In this document: positions 1 to 9,323 of the stretch, one piece after another
Layout: each line of letters starts with the position of its first letter
Numbering within the stretch: position 1 is the first letter of the stretch
NCBI RefSeq assembly: GCF_001675045.1
Contig: NZ_LYPA01000054.1
Coordinates: 62,001 to 126,000 of the forward strand
DNA length: 64,000 nucleotides
DNA from: Paenibacillus oryzae
GTDB taxonomy: Bacteria; Bacillota; Bacilli; Paenibacillales; Paenibacillaceae
Direction: 5' to 3'
Position numbers and translations under genes: made by a program
Notes under the pieces: model-generated
What the model was told of the DNA's origin: nothing
Databases searched by the model: none
Seen by the model: only the letters and a program-made list of their open reading frames with translations

Positions 1-2508
1 TCTGGAAGGCGTGCTGCGTGACAACAATACGGGAGAAGCCATTCCGAATGCACCGATTACAGTGACTGATCTGAAGACAGGCCAGCAAACACAGGCGGTG
101 ACGAACGAGAAGGGTGAATATTCTCTTCCGGCCGCAGCAGGTACCGGCTATACGATCACGTATACAAAGCGGTATCAGATAGGTGGAACCGAGGTTCCTG
201 TTGAGTTCACGCAAAAAGCAAATGTGGCCGGCAGCGTGACGGACGAAACCGTTCCGGCAGATATTACGGCGGTAGGCATCGTGATGCTCAAACAGCCAAA
301 TGGAGCAACGGAGCTATTCGACCAATCGTTTACCAGCCATATGCGTATTTATTTGAAGGATAAGGACGGCAATTACCTGAAGGAAAATGGCCATCCCAAG
401 GCGTTTCCGATGGCTGCGAACGGAACTTTTTCCGTGGAGGAGCTGAGCGAGCAAAACTACACAATGGAAGTTCGCTATCAAGCTGATACGGGCGAAGAGC
501 TGCTCCTGAAAGTGGCGCAATTGGACATAAAAGCTAACGGAGAGCTGAATATTTCGGAGGAATTGGTCGACCCTTACGGTACGGTTTATGATGAAACAAC
601 AGGAGATGCTGTTACCGGCACAAAAATCACTGGAGCAAAGGTTACTCTGTATTATGCAGATACGCAGCGGAACAGAGATAACGGTCGCACGCCGGATACG
701 AAAGTAACGCTTCCTGCGGTTCACAATTTCCCGCCCCATGACAATAAGAGCCCGGAGCAGGATAGCGATGCGAATGGATTCTATGCGTACATGGTATATC
801 CTGAGGCGGACTACTATTTGATCGTAACGAAGGAAGGCTACGAGACGCACAGAAGCCAAACGATTTCGGTTGACTTCGACATCGTAAGATATGACGTGCC
901 AATGAAGCCTCTGCCTAAGCTGGGCAATCTGACCATCAGCAATAAGGTTATGGGCAACGGCGGAGATAAGTCTAGGGAGTTCCAGTATACCGTCAGCTTC
1001 GAGGATGCAGGCAAAGACGAAAGCTATGTATACGAGAAGTCGGATGGCAGCACGGGCTTCATTAAGTCCGGCGATAGCTTCAGGCTCAAGGACGGAGAAA
1101 CGTTAACTATTTTGAATCTGCCGGAGCATCTGAACTATACAGTCGTTCAAACAGACTACACAGCCGATGGATACGTGACGTTTCCACAGGAGCTTAAGGG
1201 CACCGGAGTGATAAAAGGCGAGGATGAGGTTATCCCGTTTACGAACACCCGGGTCATAAAGGGCGGACTGCTCATCAGCAACACGGTTAAAGGTAAAGCT
1301 GATGACAAGCAGAAGCTGTTTACGTACACGGTTGTTTTTACAGGCGAGGGATCGGACGGATCTTACGTCTATGAGAAGTCAGATGGCAGCACGGGCATGA
1401 TCAAGAGCGGAGAGAGCTTTGAGCTTGCAGATGGCGAAACCTTCGTTGTGCAAGGACTGCCGACGTATCTTCAGTATAAGGTTACACAGGAGGATTATAC
1501 GACGGATGGCTATGTGACGGAGCCTGAAAGTTTTGTCTCTACGGGTACGGTTCCGGAAAATATAGCGGCTGAGGCACACTTTGTCAACACTCGCCCCTAT
1601 CTGGAAGGCGTGCTGCGTGACAACAATACGGGAGAGGCCATTCCGAATGCACCGATTACAGTGACTGATCTGAAGACAGGCCAGCAAACACAGGCGGTGA
1701 CGAACGAGAAGGGTGAATATTCTCTTCCGGCCGCAGCAGGTACCGGCTATACGATCACGTATACAAAGCGGTATCAGATAGGCGGAACCGAGGTTCCAGT
1801 TGAGTTCACGCAAAAAGCAAATGTGGCCGGCAGTGTGACGGACGAAACCGTTCCGGCAGATATTACGGCGGTAGGCATCGTGATGTTCAAACAGCCAAAT
1901 GGAGCAACGGAGCTATTCGACCATTCGTTCACCAGCCATATGCGTATTTATTTGAAGGATAAGGACGGCAATTACCTGAAGGAAAATGGCCATCCTAAGG
2001 CGTTTCCGATGGCTGCGAACGGGACTTTTTCCGTGGAGGGGCTGAGCGAGCAAAACTACACGATGGAAGTTCGCTATCAAGCCGATACGGGCGAAGAGCT
2101 GCTCCTGAAAGTGGCGCAATTGGACGTAAAAGCTAATGGAGAGCTGAATATTTCGGAGGAATTGGTCGACCCTTACGGCACGGTTTATGATGAAACAACA
2201 GGAGATGCCGTTACCGGCACAAAAATCACTGGAGCGAAGGTTACGCTGTATTATGCGGATACGCAGCGGAACAGAGATAACGGTCGCACGCCAGATACGA
2301 AAGTAACGCTTCCTGCGGTTCACAACTTCCCGCCGCATGACAATAAGAGCCCGGAGCAGGATAGCGATGCGAACGGATTCTATGCGTACATGGTATATCC
2401 TGAGGCGGACTACTATTTGATCGTAACGAAGGAAGGCTACGAGACGCACAGAAGTCAAACGATTTCGGTCGACTTCGACATCGTAAGATATGACGTGCCA
2501 ATGAAGCC
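1..2508 (+). repeat. Tandem duplication of a long surface-protein module
   Basis: Bases 1-909 recur at 1600-2508 with a constant offset of 1599 bases (533 codons) and only scattered substitutions. The first copy continues out of the window. The offset keeps frame, so the duplication lengthens the protein by whole modules. High identity at the DNA level suggests a recent event or ongoing gene conversion. Confidence 0.9.
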
Positions 2509-3058
2509 GATCCGTTCAGGCGGCGGAACTGACAACGGAAGCGGCGGCGGAACCGACAACGGAAGCGGTGGAACTGACAACGGAAGCGATGGAACCGACA
2601 ACGGTAGCAGCGGAACCGACAACGGTAGCAGCGGAACCGACAACGGTAGCGGCGGAACCGACAACGGTAGCGGTGAAACCGACAACGGAAGCGGTGAAAC
2701 CGACAACGGAAGCGGTGAAACCGACAACGGAAGCGGTGAAACCGGCAACGGAAGCGGTGAAACCGACAACGGAAGCGGTGAAACCGACAACGGAAGCGGT
2801 GAAACCGACAACGGAAGCGGCGAAACCGACAACGGTAGCAGCGAAACCAGCAGCGGTAGCGGTGAAACCGACAATAGCTCCACTAACGGCTCAGGCGGTA
2901 CTGACGGAGCTGGCAATGTCGGCAGCGAGCTTGACAATGTTCCAAAAACCGGAGATAACGATGCATCGCCCATCCGCTATATGATTTTGGCGCTGGCGTC
3001 CTTATTAACGATAGGGCTTTGTCTCCTCAGCAACAAGAAGAAAAAGCTTAGTCAATAA
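2..3058 (+). CDS. Sortase-anchored multidomain surface protein (5' partial)
   Basis: The reading frame is already open at the window edge, so the N-terminus and signal peptide lie outside. The visible part contains a carboxypeptidase-regulatory/Cna-B-like beta-sandwich block, then two related domains of about 120 residues (starting near LTISNKVMG and LLISNTVKG) that resemble the Spy0128/DUF7601 isopeptide pilin-type fold. A second, nearly identical copy of the Cna-B-like block follows, then a Gly/Ser/Thr/Asp/Asn-rich stalk. The C-terminus is a cell-wall sorting signal: VPKTG, a hydrophobic helix (YMILALASLLTIGLCLL) and a KKKK tail. It is expected to be covalently attached to peptidoglycan by the sortase encoded 19 bases downstream. 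Ligand and adhesive role are unknown. Confidence 0.88.
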   Translation: MEGVLRDNNTGEAIPNAPITVTDLKTGQQTQAVTNEKGEYSLPAAAGTGYTITYTKRYQIGGTEVPVEFTQKANVAGSVTDETVPADITAVGIVMLKQPNGATELFDQSFTSHMRIYLKDKDGNYLKENGHPKAFPMAANGTFSVEELSEQNYTMEVRYQADTGEELLLKVAQLDIKANGELNISEELVDPYGTVYDETTGDAVTGTKITGAKVTLYYADTQRNRDNGRTPDTKVTLPAVHNFPPHDNKSPEQDSDANGFYAYMVYPEADYYLIVTKEGYETHRSQTISVDFDIVRYDVPMKPLPKLGNLTISNKVMGNGGDKSREFQYTVSFEDAGKDESYVYEKSDGSTGFIKSGDSFRLKDGETLTILNLPEHLNYTVVQTDYTADGYVTFPQELKGTGVIKGEDEVIPFTNTRVIKGGLLISNTVKGKADDKQKLFTYTVVFTGEGSDGSYVYEKSDGSTGMIKSGESFELADGETFVVQGLPTYLQYKVTQEDYTTDGYVTEPESFVSTGTVPENIAAEAHFVNTRPYLEGVLRDNNTGEAIPNAPITVTDLKTGQQTQAVTNEKGEYSLPAAAGTGYTITYTKRYQIGGTEVPVEFTQKANVAGSVTDETVPADITAVGIVMFKQPNGATELFDHSFTSHMRIYLKDKDGNYLKENGHPKAFPMAANGTFSVEGLSEQNYTMEVRYQADTGEELLLKVAQLDVKANGELNISEELVDPYGTVYDETTGDAVTGTKITGAKVTLYYADTQRNRDNGRTPDTKVTLPAVHNFPPHDNKSPEQDSDANGFYAYMVYPEADYYLIVTKEGYETHRSQTISVDFDIVRYDVPMKPIRSGGGTDNGSGGGTDNGSGGTDNGSDGTDNGSSGTDNGSSGTDNGSGGTDNGSGETDNGSGETDNGSGETDNGSGETGNGSGETDNGSGETDNGSGETDNGSGETDNGSSETSSGSGETDNSSTNGSGGTDGAGNVGSELDNVPKTGDNDASPIRYMILALASLLTIGLCLLSNKKKKLSQ
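2516..2880 (+). repeat. Short-period repeat encoding a TDNGSGE-type stalk
   Basis: About 16 copies of a 21-base unit encode heptads of the form GSG-E/G-TDN. Copies near the middle are almost identical, while the edges are degenerate (SSETSSG, GGGTDNG). Such hydrophilic repeats usually act as a spacer across the cell wall just before the sorting signal. Copy number is likely to vary between strains. Confidence 0.9.
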
Positions 3059-3077
3059 TGTGAAGGGCGGTAAGAAA

Positions 3078-3857
3078 ATGAGTAAAAGCAAAAAAATTCT
3101 TATCGCTGTTTCCTTCCTTATGCTGGTATTTTCGCTAGCCAATCTGACGAGAATATTTCTTAGGGATTATGACGAGCGGCAGAAAATCGAAGAGCTGGGA
3201 ATCACCTTAAAGGAAGAGTTGGATAAAGGAGAAGGGAATGCATCCCCTTCTCTTTTGACCGACAAGCCGAAAGAGCCGGTTATGCTTCCAGAATTCCGAG
3301 AGCTTTACGAGAGAAACTCGGACATCGTTGGCTGGCTAAAGGTGGAAGGCACCCGGATCGAATATCCGGTCATGCAGAACTTACAGGATGCGGATTATTA
3401 TCTCAATCATGATTTCGATAAATTGGAAAATCAAAGCGGCCTCCCATTTTTAGACGAGCATAGCCGAACCAACGGAACGGACATCTCGCTGATTCATGGA
3501 CACCACATGAAAAGCGGCTGGATGTTTAAAGACTTAATGAAGTATAAAAAGGAAAGCTTTTATAAAGAGCATACAACGTTCCAGTTCAGCACGCTGTACG
3601 AAAAGCAGGAATATGAAATTATTGCCGTTATTCTTTCACAAGTTTATCGTAAATCGGACGATGTTTTTAAATACTATCAGATTGAGAATGTAAGTACACC
3701 CGAAGAGTTCGATTCATATGTTCAAAACATTAAGCAGCTTGCTCTATACGACACGGGCGTAACGGCTCAATTTGGCGATACGCTTATGATTTTGTCTACA
3801 TGCGAGTACTCGACTCAAAATGGTCGTTTAGCGGTAATCGCCCGCAGGCTGAAATAA
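3078..3857 (+). CDS. Class B-type sortase
   Basis: A membrane-anchored transpeptidase expected to cleave the VPKTG-type signal of the preceding surface protein and join it to the wall. An N-terminal membrane anchor (ILIAVSFLMLVFSLANL) is followed by the sortase fold. Catalytic residues are visible: His in SLIHGHHMK, Cys in ILSTCEYS and Arg in GRLAVIARR. The WLKVEGTRIEYPVMQ stretch and the insertion before the last strands favour class B; class D is the alternative. ATG at 3078 is preferred over GTG at 3060 because AAGGGCGG sits 7-8 bases upstream of it. The close spacing indicates cotranscription with its substrate. Confidence 0.9.
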   Translation: MSKSKKILIAVSFLMLVFSLANLTRIFLRDYDERQKIEELGITLKEELDKGEGNASPSLLTDKPKEPVMLPEFRELYERNSDIVGWLKVEGTRIEYPVMQNLQDADYYLNHDFDKLENQSGLPFLDEHSRTNGTDISLIHGHHMKSGWMFKDLMKYKKESFYKEHTTFQFSTLYEKQEYEIIAVILSQVYRKSDDVFKYYQIENVSTPEEFDSYVQNIKQLALYDTGVTAQFGDTLMILSTCEYSTQNGRLAVIARRLK

Positions 3858-3875
3858 CGTAGAAATAAATTCAAA

Positions 3876-3919
3876 AGAGCCAAAAACCCAGTTTCCTCCG
3901 GGTTTCGGCTCTTTTTTTC
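3876..3919 (+). terminator. Rho-independent terminator after the sortase gene
   Basis: AGAGCC plus AAACCC pairs with GGGTTT plus GGCTCT, followed by an uninterrupted run of T. It ends the surface protein-sortase operon before the convergent kinase gene. Confidence 0.88.
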
Positions 3920-3955
3920 ACCCTTAATTAGAGGTGCTTAATGAGATTAAGGAGT

Positions 3956-5404
3956 TTAAGAAATTTCATTAATTCTATTAATTAATGATCTTTTATAAAC
4001 AGGAACAACCAAAGTGACCCTACCTCCACCACTTTTGCTGCCACCATTGCCATACACGCTGCTCTCACTAACCCCGTCGCATTCGCCACCAGAACGATTT
4101 TCCAATATCAACTCTCCACCATGCTTTTGGCAAGCCGAATGGGCTACGAATAGTCCTATGCCAAAATGGGATTTGGAGTGGCGGCTGCTATCGCCCATAA
4201 AAAAGGGCTCCGCCCCGTATTTCAAGGCTTCATCCGAAAAGCCGTTACCGGTATCCGTAATAATAAACAACAGCTTATTATCCTGCTCATCAACGTTAAT
4301 GGCAATGGTTCCTCCGGCGGGTGTATGCTCAACCGCATTGGCGACCACATTGACAAGCGCGCGCATGAGCAAATGCCGATCTATATCGATCCGCAAGGAT
4401 TGATGCTGGCACTCCCATTCCAGGTTAATATGCTGAACAAAACATAACCCTTTTGCCTGATTTTCAAGCTCGGCCAAAAATGGCTCCAGGCTGGTTGGAG
4501 AAAATTGCAGGGGATAGCTGTCCCATGACCTTGCGACCTCCATTAATGTCTGAATATACGTTTGGACCTGAATGGAGCTGCCTCCAATGTAGTCGGCGTA
4601 TTCCCTTTGCTCATCAGATAGCTCTGTATCGGACAACAATTCTGCATTTCCTCGAATGATAGTTAATGGCGTTTTCAAATCATGAGCCAAGGCGGAAATT
4701 TGCTCCTGCCGCATTTTATCGGCTTGCCATTGCTCGCTTAACGATTTTTTTAAGGCTTGTCTCATCTGCTCCAGCGCATCAAGCAGCTGGTCGATTTCAA
4801 ATAACTTCGTTTTTTTTATTTCAAAGTCCAAATCCTGATGCTCGACCTTTTGAACAACGGTCAGCAATGTATCCATCCTTTTCTTAAAATAGCTGCCAAA
4901 TGAATAAGAGACACAAAGCAGCAGTATTAATAATTCTAATAAGGCTACAAGGATGACAAATAAATCTGCAGATGGAATGAAGCGCTGAACAACCGGATTA
5001 TGAAATTGAGCGGTCATCAGATATTTTAGCACCACTACCTCCTGATCCCGGTTTATGACCGTATATAGAAAGGAGCTGCTGCTTATTTGTTTATTTTGGA
5101 CGGCTCGCTCCCATATGGATGGGGCATCCTTAGCCTTCACAGAGCCGCGTATATATTCGCCTTCCTTTGTATACAGGGCATATTTACTGAACGAAGGGAT
5201 GATATCATCCGTAATCTCGTTCACCGTTTGCAGCTTGCTTTTGGCCTGTTCCATTTCGGCAGTCATTTTATGTAACGGATAAATATGGCCTGTATCTACT
5301 CCATATAGATAAAGTCCTAAATTGAGCACAACAATGAAGCCGGCTCCGGCAATAAGGAACAAAATAAATCTCATAAATATGGAACGAAGCTTTGTTACAC
5401 CCAT
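3956..5404 (-). CDS. Sensor histidine kinase of a peptide-antibiotic-type ABC operon
   Basis: 482 residues. TM1 is about 11-35, the extracellular sensor region about 36-143 and TM2 about 147-169, followed by a linker and a HisKA domain with the phospho-accepting His241 in ALAHDLKTPL. The HATPase domain shows an N box (ANAVEHT), DTGNGF and GIGLFVAHS. Just before the last strand there is an unusual Gly/Ser-rich insertion (residues about 440-465). The start overlaps the response-regulator stop by 10 bases, so the two are translationally coupled. It is last in an operon running ATPase, permease, permease, regulator, kinase, the order seen in CprABC-KR-type lantibiotic resistance loci. It probably senses a membrane-active peptide. 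Confidence 0.85.
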   Translation of the reverse strand: MGVTKLRSIFMRFILFLIAGAGFIVVLNLGLYLYGVDTGHIYPLHKMTAEMEQAKSKLQTVNEITDDIIPSFSKYALYTKEGEYIRGSVKAKDAPSIWERAVQNKQISSSSFLYTVINRDQEVVVLKYLMTAQFHNPVVQRFIPSADLFVILVALLELLILLLCVSYSFGSYFKKRMDTLLTVVQKVEHQDLDFEIKKTKLFEIDQLLDALEQMRQALKKSLSEQWQADKMRQEQISALAHDLKTPLTIIRGNAELLSDTELSDEQREYADYIGGSSIQVQTYIQTLMEVARSWDSYPLQFSPTSLEPFLAELENQAKGLCFVQHINLEWECQHQSLRIDIDRHLLMRALVNVVANAVEHTPAGGTIAINVDEQDNKLLFIITDTGNGFSDEALKYGAEPFFMGDSSRHSKSHFGIGLFVAHSACQKHGGELILENRSGGECDGVSESSVYGNGGSKSGGGRVTLVVPVYKRSLINRINEIS

Positions 5405-6054
5405 TTATACCCCACGCCCCAAACGGTTTCAATTGTTGTCAGATCAAAGACGGATAGCTTGGAACGAATATTTTTGATATGAGTCGAAATGACGGAAGCA
5501 TCGCTTTCTCCATCAAAGCCAAAAACCGCTTCATACATTTGCTCCCGGCTGAACGTTTGCCCGCGGTGTAAAGCAAGATATTCGCATATATCGTATTCGC
5601 TTTTGGTAAAAGGGATTTTGGCGGATTGCACCTCGGCTTCCCTGGCACCGATATGAAAAATAACGCCGGAGCACATAAAAGCGTTTGTTTTTTCTCTGAC
5701 GTCGCGCCGCAAATGGGCATTCACCCTTGCACACAGCTCGCTTGTTCCAAATGGCTTCGTAATATAATCATCCGCGCCAAAGCCCAAGCCTTGAACAATA
5801 TCCTTTTCTTGCGTTTTTGCGGTCAAGAAAATGATAGGGCAATCCACGCCTCCCCGTATTTGCTTGCATAGCTTAAAGCCATCTAGTTTAGGCATCATAA
5901 TGTCCAGCAAAATCAAGTCGTATTTTGAAAAATCCATGGCCGCAACAGCCTCCGCATCCCATTGTACGGTAACGAGGTGGTTATCTTTTTCCAGCACTTT
6001 TTTGACAAGCTGCAGCATTGGTTTTTCGTCATCAACAACCAGGATATGGGCCAT
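5395..6054 (-). CDS. OmpR/PhoB-family response regulator
   Basis: Receiver domain with VVDDEKP, phospho-acceptor Asp in LLDIMMP and Lys in TKPFG, then a winged-helix output domain ending in VWGVGYKWV. The start chosen is ATG at 6054 (MAHILVV) because GGGGGAG lies just upstream; an in-frame start at 6078 would add eight residues of poor family match. It sits between the permeases and the overlapping kinase, so it is expected to control this ABC operon. Confidence 0.88.
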   Translation of the reverse strand: MAHILVVDDEKPMLQLVKKVLEKDNHLVTVQWDAEAVAAMDFSKYDLILLDIMMPKLDGFKLCKQIRGGVDCPIIFLTAKTQEKDIVQGLGFGADDYITKPFGTSELCARVNAHLRRDVREKTNAFMCSGVIFHIGAREAEVQSAKIPFTKSEYDICEYLALHRGQTFSREQMYEAVFGFDGESDASVISTHIKNIRSKLSVFDLTTIETVWGVGYKWV

Positions 6055-6089
6055 TCGTAACTCCCCCTTCAATTTCATATGCGCCTGCC

Positions 6090-6842
6090 CTAATCAGATG
6101 CTCTATTGCCATTGTATCTTGAGAACCATACGGGAAGTGTTACGATTATTGCACAAGTAAACAGAGCGGAAAAAACAAAGCCCAATCGAAATTCTGCTAG
6201 ATCAGAAGGGATAACTCCCAGCAGGCTTTGAAGTGCATACATCGAAAAATGTATCCCCCACCCATAAGGAACAACAAACCAAAGCCCCGAGCCCAACCCC
6301 GTATAAAGCAGCGCCGCCAGCAGGCTTCCTAACCCGCCTAGCCCTATTCCCACGTTTTTTCCAAAACGGAATGCGATCAAAAGGTGAAAGCAATAAAGGA
6401 AAAGATGGCTTCCCCACAAAACCAACGGGATCAACGTATAAAATCCAATCGGGATTTCCGCTGCTTCGCTAACGAGAGGGAACAAGATACTAAAGGATGT
6501 ACTGGTCAACAGCACAGAGAAAAGGCCGGAAGCCAGTAAAATGGTTAATTTGGATAAAAGGACGGCTTTTCTGCCCGGCAGACAAAGGATGTTTTGAAAG
6601 TGGCCGGCTTTGGCCTCTTGCTCAACCAGCATAAAACAAACCATACTGATAATAAAAGGAAAAGCGATAGCTATAAACTGACAAAAGGCAGCCAGCTTGG
6701 CGGGAGTATCGCTGTTGGAAATTACCGCAAACAGTAACAGCATAGCGACTCCAGATGTTGGAATCAACAGATGAATAACAAAAAAGCTGGAATGATAAAG
6801 CTTGTAAAGGTCGCTTTTTAAATAACGGACATAATTAAGCAT
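6090..6842 (-). CDS. Lantibiotic-immunity-type ABC permease (second subunit, MutG/LanG-like)
   Basis: About 250 residues with six predicted membrane helices (for example LLIPTSGVAMLLLFAVIS and LGSLLAALLYTGLGSGLWF). ATG at 6842 (MLNYVRYLKSDLYKLYHS) overlaps the end of the preceding permease by eight bases, indicating translational coupling. Family members form LanEG-type dimers that expel or dislodge cationic antimicrobial peptides. Assignment to LanG rather than LanE is by gene order. Confidence 0.78.
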   Translation of the reverse strand: MLNYVRYLKSDLYKLYHSSFFVIHLLIPTSGVAMLLLFAVISNSDTPAKLAAFCQFIAIAFPFIISMVCFMLVEQEAKAGHFQNILCLPGRKAVLLSKLTILLASGLFSVLLTSTSFSILFPLVSEAAEIPIGFYTLIPLVLWGSHLFLYCFHLLIAFRFGKNVGIGLGGLGSLLAALLYTGLGSGLWFVVPYGWGIHFSMYALQSLLGVIPSDLAEFRLGFVFSALFTCAIIVTLPVWFSRYNGNRASD

Positions 6843-7569
6843 GGGATGGGCCTCCGCTGCCGATCCATTTTGAACATCCCCAAATAAGAGCGGCGGCAAG
6901 CGATAAGCTGATGCCGATAGCCGGCAAAACTATCCCGGTATCTAGCAGGTGAGAGCCGTTTTCTAAAGGAATGCCGTTAGGGTGCATGTTAAAAAAAGGC
7001 GTAACGACGCGAGCCGGAATGCCGAATGGATTCAACATAAACCAGGGCTTTGTAGCGCTGACAGCCGACAAAATGATCGTTGCGGCAGATGACGCCAATA
7101 CGGCAAACAAATATCCCGATTTATGGGCTAACCAAGCTATAGCAGGCAATTGCCATAAATAAGTGAGCACTAGCAGCAAGCAGCCTATAAAGCTGTCCAT
7201 AAGCGGAAGGCTTGCGGCTGTAATGCCGCCAACCAATGAAGCTATACACCATAAGAGCATATTTGAAAAAAGAAGCAGGACAGAAAGAGCGGCTATTTTG
7301 CCCATCCATAGCTTCTGCGATTTGACCGGCAAGCAAACTATGTTTTGCATAGCGGTGTTTTTTTCCTGAATAACCGTATTAGCCGACCACATTGCAACAA
7401 TAATGGGAAGAAGCATCGTGTACCACCAATTGTAAGCAGAATATTGGAAGTCGTGCGGGCTTAATACATACCCTATTAAAACCGTTATAACCGGCGCCAA
7501 AAACACCAGCTTTAAAGAAAAGGTGTGGCGCATTTTCAACAGCTCGGATCGTATAATTCCAATCATCAT
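6835..7569 (-). CDS. Lantibiotic-immunity-type ABC permease (first subunit, MutE/LanE-like)
   Basis: 244 residues with six hydrophobic segments. The N-terminus IIRSELLKMRHTFSLKL and the motif EKNTAMQNIVCLPV are typical of the MutE/EpiE permease family; a similar QNILCLPG stretch occurs in the next permease, showing that the two are paralogues. The ATPase gene ends immediately upstream (stop at 7570), so spacing is zero and the subunits are probably made in fixed ratio. Confidence 0.8.
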   Translation of the reverse strand: MMIGIIRSELLKMRHTFSLKLVFLAPVITVLIGYVLSPHDFQYSAYNWWYTMLLPIIVAMWSANTVIQEKNTAMQNIVCLPVKSQKLWMGKIAALSVLLLFSNMLLWCIASLVGGITAASLPLMDSFIGCLLLVLTYLWQLPAIAWLAHKSGYLFAVLASSAATIILSAVSATKPWFMLNPFGIPARVVTPFFNMHPNGIPLENGSHLLDTGIVLPAIGISLSLAAALIWGCSKWIGSGGPSHA

Positions 7570-8274
7570 CTAGTTAACCTCCCTGTACGTGCCGACCACT
7601 TCCATAAAAGTACTCTCCAAATCGGTACCCGGCTGTATTTCATTTTCATAGCCTAAATATCCAGAGGCGATAATGCCGATATGATCGGCAATTTGTTCAA
7701 CCTCGGATAAAATATGACTGGATAAAATAACGGTTATTCCCCTTTCGGGAAACGATTTGATCAGCTTTCGCAGGTCCTGAATACCGATTGGGTCCAACCC
7801 GTTTGTTGGTTCGTCCAAAATAAGCAATTTTGGCTGCGATAGCAAAGCCAGGGCGATTCCCAATCTTTGCTTCATCCCTAAGGAGAAGTGTCCGGCTCGT
7901 TTTTTTCCTGTGTTTTTAAGCTGCACTATATCCAGCACCTCTTGGATGCGCTGCTTGGGCAAGCCTAAAGCCAGTGTTCGGACCTTCAAATTTTCATAGG
8001 CTGTTAAATGATCATAAAGCGGCGGTCTTTCTATTAAGGCACCAATGTCCGCCAGGTCGCTGCGTTTCCATGTATGTCCGTTAAATTCAATGCTGCCGGA
8101 GGTAGGCTGGATCATCCCGGCAATTATTTTTAGAATCGTCGATTTGCCGGCGCCGTTTGGACCTAAAAGGCCGTATACTGCGTTTCTCCGAATGTGAAGA
8201 GATACGTTATTAACCGCAAGCTGCCCTTTAAAGCTTTTGCACAGATTGGTTGTTTGAAGAATCATATCCATCAT
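7570..8274 (-). CDS. ABC transporter ATPase (BcrA/LanF-like)
   Basis: Single nucleotide-binding domain with Walker A GPNGAGKST, signature FSLGMKQRLG, Walker B LLILDEPTNGLDP and switch His in LSSHIL. The domain begins at the MMDMILQ start (8274), preceded by AAGAAGGGA; a longer frame to 8424 runs back through the upstream terminator and is unlikely. It is first in a five-gene operon with two permeases and a two-component system. Short ATPases of this type energise bacitracin and lantibiotic immunity transporters. Confidence 0.9.
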   Translation of the reverse strand: MMDMILQTTNLCKSFKGQLAVNNVSLHIRRNAVYGLLGPNGAGKSTILKIIAGMIQPTSGSIEFNGHTWKRSDLADIGALIERPPLYDHLTAYENLKVRTLALGLPKQRIQEVLDIVQLKNTGKKRAGHFSLGMKQRLGIALALLSQPKLLILDEPTNGLDPIGIQDLRKLIKSFPERGITVILSSHILSEVEQIADHIGIIASGYLGYENEIQPGTDLESTFMEVVGTYREVN

Positions 8275-8345
8275 CAAAAGTCCCTTCTTGTATCGTGATG
8301 ATGGTAGAGTAACAGCTAAGTTTGAAGATTCCTTTAAGATGAAAG

Positions 8346-8386
8346 CAAAAAAGCCGAAATCCCTTTGACAATAAAAGGGTCCGGCT
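8346..8386 (-). terminator. Terminator after the membrane protein gene at 8434-9303
   Basis: On the minus strand AGCCGGACCCTTT pairs with AAAGGG-AT-TCGGCT, followed by six T. It separates the MarR-divergent membrane protein from the ABC operon, which then needs its own promoter in 8275-8345. No convincing -35/-10 pair was recognised there. Confidence 0.8.
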
Positions 8387-8433
8387 CCGATTTCTATATC
8401 GCTTTTGTTAAGGGGTATGTTCAATAATTCATT

Positions 8434-9303
8434 TTATATTTTTTGCTCCTGCAGATTTTTCATGACAACAACTAAGTTGAAGCAAAAGAGCGCGGTAAAC
8501 AGTGGGAAAACAAACATCTCTACAACGTCAATAGAAATCCCGTTTATCAGCATGGAAGCAATCATAGCGTCGATGGCCAGCAGCATGGCAATTCCTTTGA
8601 TCGTAATAACAGGCACCAGCAGATAACCTAAGTTCTTTTTGCGGGCAAAAGCGATTCCCCCAATGATGGCAAGCGGGACTACAATGCCAAGATCAAGCGC
8701 CTGGATTGGAAAGGTCGTGTAATGCTCCAGGTCGCTTGGCGTGCTTCCTTGCAGCAGAGGGGGAATTAATCGGCCCAGCCACATAAGCAATATGATGGAG
8801 CCTAATGCAACAGTGGAATAGCCGATATATTTGTTTGGAAGCTTGGAGAAATGGAGGGTGTCCCTTTTTGAGATAAGTCCATACATCGTAATAATAAAGC
8901 CAAAAAAAGACAATGACATTAATACAACATAAACCAGGAAAAAAGGATTGTACACGGCGACAAAGCAATACGTTGCATACATATAGAGACAATAAGCCAA
9001 TGTGCCCGCCAGCAGCACTTCGCCTTTTCGTTTTCCTTGATTGGCAAGGAGCAGAGAATATAGCAAAAAGGGGACAACAACCGCTAACGTGACGATCTCC
9101 TGGGCGATTACCTGTGAAGCCATTGAGACGGATTCATTATGATACAAGCCTTTTCCGTACAATTGAACAGACTCGCCAAAAATCGACTGAACAACCTGAT
9201 GCTCGTTAATGGATTGATTGGAAAACACTCCATATAAAGCTGTGATTGCCGCTAACAGGACGATTGAGCCAACAATGATGGTTGTTATTCTTTTTATAGT
9301 CAT
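8434..9303 (-). CDS. Polytopic membrane protein of unknown function, MarR-divergent
   Basis: 289 residues with about eight predicted membrane helices. An N-terminal helix (IVGSIVLLAAITALYGVF) is followed by an outside loop of about 35 residues and then closely packed helices. No transporter motif or catalytic signature was recognised. It is transcribed away from a MarR-family gene across a 97-base region holding two copies of one palindrome, so it is very likely the main target of that regulator. Proteins so arranged are often small-molecule or stress-response membrane proteins; the substrate is unknown. Confidence 0.7.
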   Translation of the reverse strand: MTIKRITTIIVGSIVLLAAITALYGVFSNQSINEHQVVQSIFGESVQLYGKGLYHNESVSMASQVIAQEIVTLAVVVPFLLYSLLLANQGKRKGEVLLAGTLAYCLYMYATYCFVAVYNPFFLVYVVLMSLSFFGFIITMYGLISKRDTLHFSKLPNKYIGYSTVALGSIILLMWLGRLIPPLLQGSTPSDLEHYTTFPIQALDLGIVVPLAIIGGIAFARKKNLGYLLVPVITIKGIAMLLAIDAMIASMLINGISIDVVEMFVFPLFTALFCFNLVVVMKNLQEQKI

Positions 9304-9323
9304 AGCTGTATCCCTTTCTTTTG

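Noticed and set aside
2455-2973. 172-codon Leu/Pro/Ser-rich minus-strand frame
   Set aside because: It arises from the 21-base repeat of the surface protein read backwards (LPLSVSP repeats).
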